From JBFLVU01 sp964589625 (lineage in GTDB: Bacteria; Acidobacteriota; UBA4820; DSQY01), in contig CAZPSH010000025.1 in the NCBI GenBank assembly GCA_964589625.1, positions 1 through 40,374 on the forward strand: a stretch of DNA of 40,374 bases. The letters run 5' to 3'. The first letter of the stretch is position 1; each line of letters opens with the position of its first letter. This document shows, piece after piece, positions 16,148 through 23,159 of this stretch. The translations under genes were made by a program, and so were the position numbers. The notes under the pieces are model-generated. The model had not been told where the DNA came from and did no database searches. It saw only the letters and a list, made by a program, of their open reading frames with translations.

Positions 16148-17271
16148 TCAAACCTCAGCGGCATGAGGACATGCTTGTGGACCCCGGACCCCGTGGGGCG
16201 CTCCGGCTGAAGGAGGGCCTGATAATTGCTCTCCCTCATGGAGAAGACCACTTTGTCCTCCCCGCACGCGGCCAGGAACTCGAGCATGTAGTCCACGTTG
16301 AACACGATGGAGAGGGCCTCTCCCTCGTAGGAATCGCAGGCTAGATATTCCCTTCCCTCGTCTCCCGTCTCGGGGTTCCTGGCCAGGATTTCGAGGCTCC
16401 CCGCCGGATCGAAGGAGAGGGTAATGGCCCGGGTTTTGCTTTCCGCAACCATCGAGACCCTCTTGAGCCGTTCCGAGAGCGCCCCCCGATCCAGAACGGC
16501 CCGCTTGTCCGACTCGGTGGGAAGGACCTTCTCCCAGGCCGGAAAGGTGGAATCCATCAGGCGGCTGTAAAGCAGGCGGTTCTCCGTCTCCAGGAAGATG
16601 TGGTTCTCGCGGAAGGTCACCCGCACTGCCTCGGCACCGTCCAGTTTTAGGAATTCCATGAGGGTCTTGCGGGGGATGAGCACACGGAGAGGTTCGGCCA
16701 TCCCCACCGGTCCCACCCATTCCGTGTAGCTGAGCCTGTGGGAATCGGTGGAAATCAAGGCCAGTCGGTCGGACTCCAGCAGGAGGAGACCGCCCCGGAT
16801 CGAGAACCGGCTCTCTTCTGCCCCAACCGAGACCAGCGCCTCGGAGATACAACGCTTGAAGGCCTCCGCGGGCAAGTCCAGGGTCTTTCCGTCCTGGGGG
16901 GCGAGGAGTGTGGGAAAGTCCTCCTCGGGGAGCGTTTGCAGATGGTACTCCTGCCTCTCTCCCACGGGCTGCAGAAAGAGCCTCCCCTGCGCCGTGGTCT
17001 TGAGGGAAAGAGGGCCCGAGGAGCCCACGAAGGCCCGGACGATGGCGCCGAGCTTCCGCGCGGGGACCGTAATCCCGCCCGGTTCGAGAACCTCGGCGGG
17101 ACAGCGGCACTTCAGGGTCACCTCAAGATCCGTCGCCGCCACCTCCAGGTGGTTGTCCTGGGCCCTCAAAAGAAGGTTGGAGAGGATAGGGATGGTGGCC
17201 TTGCTCTCCACGATGCCTTGGGCGAGGCTCAGGTCGGACAAGAGATCCCGCGCGTCGATCCGGATATCCAT
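16144..17271 (-). CDS. dnaN: DNA polymerase III beta sliding clamp
   Basis: 375 residues, normal clamp length. Starts MDIRIDARDLLSDLSLAQGIVESKATIPILSNLLL and contains the family segments TDLEVTL, VPARKL, FSIRGGLLLLESDRLALISTDSHRL and YMLEFLAACGEDKV. It ends with the expected hydrophobic-pocket tail QPERPTGSGVHKHVLMPLRFD. The clamp tethers DNA polymerase and other proteins to DNA. GAGGAGAG lies before the ATG. A TACTAT hexamer (minus strand, 17307-17302) could be its -10 and lies next to a DnaA-box-like 9-mer, so DnaA may influence it. Confidence 0.98.
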   Translation of the reverse strand: MDIRIDARDLLSDLSLAQGIVESKATIPILSNLLLRAQDNHLEVAATDLEVTLKCRCPAEVLEPGGITVPARKLGAIVRAFVGSSGPLSLKTTAQGRLFLQPVGERQEYHLQTLPEEDFPTLLAPQDGKTLDLPAEAFKRCISEALVSVGAEESRFSIRGGLLLLESDRLALISTDSHRLSYTEWVGPVGMAEPLRVLIPRKTLMEFLKLDGAEAVRVTFRENHIFLETENRLLYSRLMDSTFPAWEKVLPTESDKRAVLDRGALSERLKRVSMVAESKTRAITLSFDPAGSLEILARNPETGDEGREYLACDSYEGEALSIVFNVDYMLEFLAACGEDKVVFSMRESNYQALLQPERPTGSGVHKHVLMPLRFD

Positions 17272-17312
17272 AGTTCTCTCCTCTTAGTGGAGGCAGTAGA
17301 AATAGTAGGACC

Positions 17313-17450
17313 TGTGGAAATGTGTATCCCTTTGCAAAGGGCGGCCGGCACTGCGTCCCGGCCATTTGGAACCCTGTGGACAACTGGAGCGGCGCAGGGG
17401 AAAAGGACCGGCGGAACGTCTCGGGTCACCTCGGTCGCCTCCGTTCCACA
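17313..17450. other. DnaA-box-like cluster between dnaN and dnaA
   Basis: The 207-bp dnaA-dnaN gap holds three 9-mers with the TCCACA core: TGTGGAAAT (17313-17321), TGTGGACAA (17375-17383, one mismatch to TTATCCACA) and CGTTCCACA (17442-17450). A fourth, TGTGGATTT, is at 17502-17510 inside the end of dnaA. A perfect palindrome CCCTTTGCAAAGGG is at 17328-17341. The region has no open frame of note. It may be part of oriC or a DnaA-responsive regulator of dnaN. Confidence 0.6.
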
Positions 17451-17478
17451 GGGTCATTTGCACCGTATACCCTCCCGC

Positions 17479-18819
17479 CTAACGAAATGAACGGACAAAG
17501 CTGTGGATTTGTTGTTGAAGCTGAGGATCAGACTTGCTCTGGGCGTCGATCTTCCGGATGGCGTGCAAGACCGTTGTGTGGTGCTTCCCGCCGAATTTTC
17601 TTCCGATCTCCGGCAGGGAAGCCGTCGTCAGCTCCTTGGCAAGGTACATGGCCACCTGCCTCGGGAAGACGATGCTCGCTCGGTTCGACTTGGCCTTCAA
17701 GTCCTGGACCTTCATCTTGTAGTACGCGGCCACGTGCCTCTGGATGGCCTCCACGGTTACGGCGCGCCCGTCCTCCTTGAAGAGGCTCTCGAAGGTCTCT
17801 CGGGCGAGGTCCACGGTGATCGGGAGGCCCTTGAAGGAGGAGAAGGCGATAAGGCGCAGCAGGCAGCCCTCGAGCTCGCGGATGTTGCTCTTGATGTGCG
17901 CGGCGATGAAGAGCGCCACATCTTCCGGAAGGCTGACACGGTAGGCCTCCGCCTTCTTGTACAGGATGGCCACCTTCGTCTCCAGTTCGGGCGGCTGGAT
18001 GTCGGCGATGAGGCCCCACTCGAATCGGGACCTCAGCCGCTCCTCGATGCTGTGCAAATCCCTCGGCGGACAGTCGGAGCTCAGCACAATCTGCCTCTGG
18101 GACTCATGGAGGGCGTTGAAGGTGTGGAAGAGCTCCTCCTGGGTGCCCTCCTTGCCCGACAGGAACTGCACGTCGTCCAACAAAATCACGTCCGCCTTCC
18201 GATAGCGGTCCCGGAATTCGTGCTGCTGGCGGTGGGTGATGGACGCGATCATCTCGTTCATGAAGCGCTCCGTCGAAAGGTAACAGACCCTCAAGTTTGG
18301 AGCGCCCCGTCTCAACTCCGCGCCGATGGATTGCATGAGGTGGGTCTTGCCCAGGCCGACGCCTCCATAAATGTACAGGGGGTTGTAGGAGCGTGAGGGG
18401 TTCTGGGCTACGGCCTGGCAAGCCGCGAAGGCGAAGCGGTTGGAAGGCCCTACCACAAAGGTGTCGAATCGGTAGAGGGGGTTGAAGGGGGGCTCGGCCA
18501 CGTCGGACCCGGACGGGGCCCGGGTGGAGGACTTGGCCGGCTTGGGAGGATCGGGCGCCGAGAGGATGAGGTCCTCGGCGGCGCCGTCCACAAAAACGAA
18601 GCGGAGCTCCGCGTGACCCGCCTCGGCCGCCGCATCCTCCAGGACCCCCCGGTAGTGGCTCTCGAGCCATTCTCGGAAAAGGGGATTGGGGGTCTGGACC
18701 GTCACGGAGGACTCGTCGATCTTCAGGGGCTTAAGCGGCTTGAACCACGCCGAAAAGGCGCTCTCCGGCACCTTCCCCTTCACCTTCTCCAAAATCTGCG
18801 ACCACAATCGAACCGTCAT
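17479..18819 (-). CDS. dnaA: Chromosomal replication initiator DnaA
   Basis: 446 residues. Domain I (1-75, LWSQILEKVKGKVPESAFSAWF), a short linker (about 85-110), AAA+ domain with Walker A GGVGLGKTH (152-160) and Walker B VILLDDVQFLSGKEGTQEE, and domain IV with the DnaA signature MYLAKELTTASLPEIGRKFGGKHHTTVLHAIRKI. DnaA-ATP binds 9-bp boxes, melts oriC and loads DnaB. In the recognition helix the E. coli RDHTTV is KHHTTV here, so the Asp that touches DNA is His. Three DnaA-box-like 9-mers lie immediately before the start codon, so autoregulation is likely. Confidence 0.98.
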   Translation of the reverse strand: MTVRLWSQILEKVKGKVPESAFSAWFKPLKPLKIDESSVTVQTPNPLFREWLESHYRGVLEDAAAEAGHAELRFVFVDGAAEDLILSAPDPPKPAKSSTRAPSGSDVAEPPFNPLYRFDTFVVGPSNRFAFAACQAVAQNPSRSYNPLYIYGGVGLGKTHLMQSIGAELRRGAPNLRVCYLSTERFMNEMIASITHRQQHEFRDRYRKADVILLDDVQFLSGKEGTQEELFHTFNALHESQRQIVLSSDCPPRDLHSIEERLRSRFEWGLIADIQPPELETKVAILYKKAEAYRVSLPEDVALFIAAHIKSNIRELEGCLLRLIAFSSFKGLPITVDLARETFESLFKEDGRAVTVEAIQRHVAAYYKMKVQDLKAKSNRASIVFPRQVAMYLAKELTTASLPEIGRKFGGKHHTTVLHAIRKIDAQSKSDPQLQQQIHSFVRSFR

Positions 18820-18820
18820 G

Positions 18821-18988
18821 TTTTACACAGTCTTTTTCACAGGGTGTGGAAATTGAGCCCTCATCTCCGCTCCAGTATGCGACAGTTTTTCGTCGAAGGG
18901 AAGCCTTTCCGGATTGCTTCGAATCGGCAATGGAAATATCATGGAACCTCCAAGGAAGTCCAGGTAGACTTTCAAAATGGGGAGTGAA
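18821..18988. other. Candidate replication origin (oriC) upstream of dnaA
   Basis: Three DnaA-box-like 9-mers are spaced exactly 12 bp start to start: TTTTACACA (18821), TTTTTCACA (18833) and, inverted, TGTGGAAAT (18845). They are followed by a stretch of moderate AT content (18870-18985) that could unwind. dnaA, dnaN, recF, gyrB and gyrA read leftward and the ppx operon reads rightward from this point, co-directional with forks leaving it. Each box has T rather than A at the third position of TTATNCACA. Assignment rests on synteny and boxes; GC-skew of the chromosome would settle it. Confidence 0.65.
18914..18942 (+). promoter_or_regulatory. Promoter for the ppx-kinase-CHAD-ABC operon
   Basis: TTGCTT at 18914-18919, a 17-bp spacer and TATCAT at 18937-18942. 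Transcription near 18949 would give a 40-nt leader to the ATG at 18989. Confidence 0.5.
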
Positions 18989-20587
18989 ATGAGGGCCGAG
19001 GCGCCAGCCAGGGAGGGGAGTCCAGGAAAGCCGTCCCGCAGGAGACGGATCCCGGCGGCTTATCCTTACCGCTGCGCCTCCATCGACGTGGGCTCCAACG
19101 CCATGCGCTTTCTGGCGGCCGAGTTCTCTGGCCCCGGTGAGTACCGGGTCCTGGAGGTGGGCCGAAATCCCGTCCGTCTCGGCCACGGAGTGTTTCTCAG
19201 CGGCAGGCTGCACGGGCCCACGGCGGACCGAGCCGTGGAGGTCCTCGCCGAGTACCGGAGAAGGCTGGACGACCTCCGCATCGAGGACTACCGGGCCGTC
19301 GCCACGAGCGCCGTCCGCGAGAGCCAGAACGGCAAGGAGTTCCTCCAGGAGGTCGAAAAGCGGGCAGGGATCCGCCTGGAGACCATCCACGGCTCCGAGG
19401 AGGCGAGGCTCATCTACCGGGCGGTTCAAAGCCGAGTAGACCTTTCGGGGCGCCGCTGGCTCCTGGTGGACCTCGGCGGCGGAAGCGTGGAGGTGACCCT
19501 GGCCGACGGGTCGGGAATCCTGTGGACCGAGTCCCACACCATGGGCGCGGTCCGCCTCCTCGAAGAGCTGACAGGGGGGGCCGAAGACCCCGGACGCTTC
19601 TTCTCCTTGGTGGGAGAATACGTCGGCACACTGAAGACCAACCGGGATCTCGGACCGCGGCCCCTGAGCATGGCGGCCACCGGGGGGAACATCGAAACCC
19701 TGGCCCAGATCGCCCTGGCCCCCGTGAATTCCGGAGGAGTGGCGCGGCTGGGCGTGGGGACCTTGGAAAAGACCGTCCGGCACCTGTCGCGCCTCAGTTA
19801 CCGGGAGCGCGTGGCCACCCTGGGCATCCGGGAGGACCGAGCGGACGTCATCCTTCCGGCCGCCCTGGTCTACCTTCGGCTGGCTCGTCTGGCGGGCGCC
19901 CGGGAGATCCGTGTGCCCTTCGTTGGGCTGAGGGAGGGCATCGCCTTGGACCTCGCCGATTCGCGCACGGGCCCGCCCCCCGGGCCCGCCCAGCGGGAGA
20001 GGCAGGTGGAGCAGGCGGCCCTCCCGCTGGGCCGCAAGTACGCCTTCGACGAAGGCCATGGGCGCCAGGTGGCGGCCCTCGCCCTGTCTCTCTTCGACCA
20101 GACGACCAAGGTACACGGCCTGGGGCACCCGGAGCGCGCCCTCCTGCACGCCGCCGCGCTCCTCCACGACATCGGCTCCTTCGTGAGCTACACCCGCCAC
20201 CACAAGCACACCCTGTACCTCATCTCCCAGAGCAACCTGGCGGGCTTCTCGGCGAGGGAGACCCTCCTCGTGGCGAACGTGGCCCGGTACCACAGGCGGA
20301 GCCTGCCCAAGCCCACCCACGAAGCCTTCGCCGGCCTCGACCGGAGGGAGCGCTTCGCGGTGGCGGCGCTGGCCTCCATCCTCCGCCTCGCCGACGCCCT
20401 GGACAGGGAGCACCAGCAGCGCGTGCAGCGCGTGGAGGCCGAGGCGGCGGACTCGGTCCTCCGACTCCGCGTGGAGGGGACGGGAGACCTGCTCCTGGAG
20501 GGCTGGTCCTTGAAGCGCAAGGCGGATCTCTTCACGCAGACCTTCGGCCTCCAGGTGGAGGTCGTCCTCGCGGAGGGGGGGGCATGA
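18989..20587 (+). CDS. Ppx/GppA-family phosphatase with HD domain
   Basis: 532 residues from the ATG at 18989, preferred over the ATG at 18977 because GGGGAG (18979-18984) is its ribosome site. N-terminal ASKHA-fold Ppx/GppA domain: SIDVGSNAMR (31-40), catalytic Glu in GSEEARLIY (about 138), phosphate-binding DLGGGSVEV (161-169) and ATGGNIETLA. The C-terminal HD domain has H357, LLHDIG (H393, D394) and HHKHTLYLI. The family hydrolyses terminal phosphates of polyphosphate or pppGpp. The CHAD gene downstream favours polyphosphate. The first 25 residues are basic and unconserved. It opens a nine-gene operon and overlaps the next gene by ATGA. Confidence 0.93.
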   Translation: MRAEAPAREGSPGKPSRRRRIPAAYPYRCASIDVGSNAMRFLAAEFSGPGEYRVLEVGRNPVRLGHGVFLSGRLHGPTADRAVEVLAEYRRRLDDLRIEDYRAVATSAVRESQNGKEFLQEVEKRAGIRLETIHGSEEARLIYRAVQSRVDLSGRRWLLVDLGGGSVEVTLADGSGILWTESHTMGAVRLLEELTGGAEDPGRFFSLVGEYVGTLKTNRDLGPRPLSMAATGGNIETLAQIALAPVNSGGVARLGVGTLEKTVRHLSRLSYRERVATLGIREDRADVILPAALVYLRLARLAGAREIRVPFVGLREGIALDLADSRTGPPPGPAQRERQVEQAALPLGRKYAFDEGHGRQVAALALSLFDQTTKVHGLGHPERALLHAAALLHDIGSFVSYTRHHKHTLYLISQSNLAGFSARETLLVANVARYHRRSLPKPTHEAFAGLDRRERFAVAALASILRLADALDREHQQRVQRVEAEAADSVLRLRVEGTGDLLLEGWSLKRKADLFTQTFGLQVEVVLAEGGA

Positions 20588-21270
20588 ACGAGCGGACCAG
20601 ACCCGACTACCCCGGGAAGCTGGTGGCGGTGGAAGGCCTGGACGGGTCCGGCAAGTCCACCCAGATCTACCTCCTCCACCAGTGGCTGAAGGCCCGGGGC
20701 TACCGCGTGTTTTTCTCCGAATGGAACTCCTCGGTGCTCGTGAAGGAGGCCACGCGCAAGGGGAAGAAGCGCCAGCTCCTCACCCCGACGACCTTCAGCT
20801 TGATCCACGCCACGGACTTCGCGGACCGCTACGAGCGCCAGATTCTCCCCCTGTTGAGGGGCGGCCACATCGTCCTGTGCGACCGGTACGTCTTCACTTC
20901 CTTCGCCCGGGATGCGGTGCGGGGTTGCGATCCGGGCTGGCTGAGGCGGATGTACGGGTTCGCCACGCGCCCCGACATCACCTTCTTTTTCCGCCTGCCC
21001 CTCGAGACGGCCCTGGGCCGCATCCTGGAGGGGCGCCCCAAGCTCAAGTACTTCGAGGCGGGCATGGACCTCGGCCTGAGCCCGGATCCCACGGAGAGCT
21101 TCAAGATCTTCCAGGGGCGGGTCCTCGACCAGTACATTGCCATGGTGGACGAGTTCGGCTTCACGGAGGTGGACGCCACCCAGACCGTGCACGCGCAGCA
21201 GAGGACCATCCGGAAGATCCTCCAGGAGCGGGTGGACCTGGCCTTCTTCCACAAGAGGTACGCCCAATGA
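20584..21270 (+). CDS. Thymidylate-kinase-like P-loop kinase A
   Basis: 228 residues. Walker A GLDGSGKST (18-26), the TMK-type DRY motif (LCDRYVFTSFARDAVRG), and hydrophobic core FFFRLPLETALGRIL follow the dTMP kinase order. The segment after the LID region, KYFEAGMDLGLSPD, is not part of ordinary Tmk and is echoed in the next gene. Substrate is unknown: it may phosphorylate dTMP, but the phosphatase/CHAD context and the structural relation of TMK to PPK2 polyphosphate kinases allow a polyphosphate-linked nucleotide kinase (inference). It begins within the ppx stop and ends within the start of kinase B, both ATGA overlaps, so the three products are probably made in fixed ratio. Confidence 0.85.
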   Translation: MNERTRPDYPGKLVAVEGLDGSGKSTQIYLLHQWLKARGYRVFFSEWNSSVLVKEATRKGKKRQLLTPTTFSLIHATDFADRYERQILPLLRGGHIVLCDRYVFTSFARDAVRGCDPGWLRRMYGFATRPDITFFFRLPLETALGRILEGRPKLKYFEAGMDLGLSPDPTESFKIFQGRVLDQYIAMVDEFGFTEVDATQTVHAQQRTIRKILQERVDLAFFHKRYAQ

Positions 21271-21965
21271 ACCGCGGGAAGACCTTCTACCACCATCCGC
21301 CTGGCGGAGTGGACCCCCGAAAGCTCTCCGGGTGGCTCCTCGTCATCGAGGGCGCCGACTCCTCGGGGAGGTCCACCCACGTGAACCTCCTGTCCGAATG
21401 GCTGGAGGAGCAGGGCTACGCCGTGGCCCAGGTGGGCCTCAAGCGGTCCACCCTCGTGGGCGCCGAGCTGGAGCTGGCCAAGCAGGGGAACGTCCTCAGC
21501 CCCCGCACCATGAGCCTCTTCTACGCAACGGACTTTTACGACCAGCTGGAGAACGTCATCATCCCGGCCCTCCGGGCGGGGTTCGTGGTGCTGGCCGACC
21601 GGTACATCTACACCCTCATGGTGCGAGACGTGGTTCGGGGCGCCGACCCGGAATGGCTCGCCTCCCTCTACGGCATGGCCCTCGTCCCCGACGCCGTCTT
21701 CTACCTGTCCGTGTCCATGAACACGCTAGTGGAGCGGACCTTCCAGGCGAGGAACCAGCTGGACTACTGGGAGTCGGGAATGGACTGCGGCCTCAGCCGG
21801 GACTGGTTCCAGAGCTTCCTTCTGTACCAGCGGAAAATCCGGAGGGAGTTCGCGGGCCTCGGCAAACGGTACGGGTTCCGCACGGTGAACGGCAACCGGA
21901 GTATCCCGGCCCTGCACCGGGAACTCGTGACCCTCACGCGGGGAGTCCTGGAGAACCCCGCCTGA
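21267..21965 (+). CDS. Thymidylate-kinase-like P-loop protein B, Lys-to-Arg in Walker A
   Basis: 232 residues. Clearly paralogous to the preceding gene: same order VIEGADSSGRST (27-37), LADRYIYTLMVRDVVRGADPEWL, and DYWESGMDCGLS. The P-loop reads GADSSGRST, with Arg35 in place of the invariant Lys that holds the ATP beta/gamma phosphates. The protein may be a weak kinase, one that uses another phosphate donor, or a regulatory partner of kinase A. About 20 extra N-terminal residues (FYHHPPGGVDPRKLSG) precede the first strand. It is coupled to kinase A through ATGA; 64 bp separate it from the next gene. Confidence 0.85.
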   Translation: MNRGKTFYHHPPGGVDPRKLSGWLLVIEGADSSGRSTHVNLLSEWLEEQGYAVAQVGLKRSTLVGAELELAKQGNVLSPRTMSLFYATDFYDQLENVIIPALRAGFVVLADRYIYTLMVRDVVRGADPEWLASLYGMALVPDAVFYLSVSMNTLVERTFQARNQLDYWESGMDCGLSRDWFQSFLLYQRKIRREFAGLGKRYGFRTVNGNRSIPALHRELVTLTRGVLENPA

Positions 21966-22029
21966 GGAGGTCCTCGTCGCAGGGCGAGGAAGAAGCCCCG
22001 GCCCCCGGGCCGGGCAGGGAGGTGTCCTC

Positions 22030-22434
22030 ATGGAAACGCAGAAGACGAAGACGGCCCGGCGGTCACCCTCCAGAAAGCCGTCCACAGGCCGCGCGGGGGG
22101 GCGGAAGGACCCGAAAGGCGGGGAGGCCCCCGCGGGGAATCGTCCCTCGCCGGCCGCCGCCCTGGCCGGAGACGTGGCCCAGCTGCGGCTGCTCCTCAAG
22201 GACATCTCCGACGCCGTCTTCTCCCGGCTGGACGCGGAGGCCGCCGCCGTCCTGACGGCCCTGGACGAGGGGGGCGTTCCGGGCGACGCCCCCGCCCTCC
22301 CCTCGGCGGAGAGGATCCGGGTACTGCGGAGCGCCGTGGCGGACCTCAAGGTCAAACCCAGGAAGGGGCGCGTCAAGGACCTCGGGCGGCTGGAGGCGGT
22401 CCTGGAGGTCCTGACGGCCCATCTCCTCCCATGA
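22030..22434 (+). CDS. Small hypothetical protein with basic N-terminus
   Basis: 134 residues; ATG with GGGAGGTG upstream. The first 45 residues are rich in Lys, Arg, Pro and Gly and probably disordered. From about 48 there are two likely amphipathic helices (VAQLRLLLKDISDAVFSRLDAEA and a C-terminal LGRLEAVLEVLTAHLL). No family is recognised. A basic tail would suit binding to a polyanion such as polyphosphate or nucleic acid, but that is only inference from its operon. The stop overlaps the phosphoesterase start (ATGA at 22431). A GC-rich hairpin (GCCCCGG...CCGGGC) lies in the gap before it. Confidence 0.7.
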   Translation: METQKTKTARRSPSRKPSTGRAGGRKDPKGGEAPAGNRPSPAAALAGDVAQLRLLLKDISDAVFSRLDAEAAAVLTALDEGGVPGDAPALPSAERIRVLRSAVADLKVKPRKGRVKDLGRLEAVLEVLTAHLLP

Positions 22435-23159
22435 GGGTCGCCTTTCTCTCGGATGTCCACGCCAACTTCCCGGCCCTGTGGCGGGCCCTCGAAGGCGCCC
22501 GCCGGCACGGAGCGGACGCCGTTGTGTGCGCGGGGGATCTCGTGGGCTTCGGTCCCCACCCCGTGGAAGTCGTCCGGCTCCTCATCGAGCGCCGCGTCCG
22601 GTGCATCCGGGGGAACGTCGAACGAAAGCTCCTGGGCCTACCCTCCTCCCCCAAGCGCCTCAAGAAGAGGCTCGATAAGAAGTCCTCGGCGGCCCTGGCC
22701 TGGACGGCGCTGGCCCTGGGAGAGGAGGAGCGCCGGTTTTTGGAATCCCTGCCCGAGCGGCTGGATCTCACCTTTGTCGGGTGTTCCGTTCTCGTGGTCC
22801 ACGGGAGCCCCCTGTCGGATACGGACTACGTCTACCCCAGCCTGACCCCAAGGGCCCTGGAAGCCAAGCTCGGCCCCCAGCGCCCGGGCGTTCTGGTCTG
22901 TGGGCACTCCCACGTCCCCTTCACCCGGCGGGTGGGGGGGGTCCGCGTGGTGAACTGCGGGTCCGTCGGCAAGCCGGTGGACGGCGACCCGAGGGGAGCC
23001 TACGCCCTGGTAGACTTCCTCGGGGAAGGTTCGGCCAAGGCGCGCATCGTTCGGTTCGCCTATCCCGCGGAGTCGGTGGCCCGCGACATCACGGAGCGCC
23101 GGGCCGTCGCGGCCCCTCCGGAGGAGTTCCTCTCGGGCCGCAAGCAAACCGATGGCTGA
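22431..23159 (+). CDS. Calcineurin-like metallophosphoesterase (YfcE/MJ0936 type)
   Basis: 242 residues. Metal-site motifs in order: FLSDVHANFPAL (D8, H10), VCAGDLVGFGPHP, IRGNVERK, VVHGSPLSD, and CGHSHVPFTRR, followed by VNCGSVGKPVDGDPRGAYAL. The family hydrolyses phosphodiesters or phosphomonoesters with two metal ions. The usual GNH[DE] is GNVE here, so the His that assists the leaving group is absent, as in YfcE-type members that have GNCD. Substrate is unknown. It is translationally coupled to both neighbours (ATGA before, 8-bp overlap after), suggesting a role with the phosphatase, kinases and CHAD protein. Confidence 0.88.
   Translation: MRVAFLSDVHANFPALWRALEGARRHGADAVVCAGDLVGFGPHPVEVVRLLIERRVRCIRGNVERKLLGLPSSPKRLKKRLDKKSSAALAWTALALGEEERRFLESLPERLDLTFVGCSVLVVHGSPLSDTDYVYPSLTPRALEAKLGPQRPGVLVCGHSHVPFTRRVGGVRVVNCGSVGKPVDGDPRGAYALVDFLGEGSAKARIVRFAYPAESVARDITERRAVAAPPEEFLSGRKQTDG

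Noticed and set aside
20584..21965. Naming either P-loop gene tmk
   Set aside because: Two diverged tandem copies, an unusual shared motif, one altered P-loop and a phosphatase/CHAD context make plain dTMP kinase uncertain.
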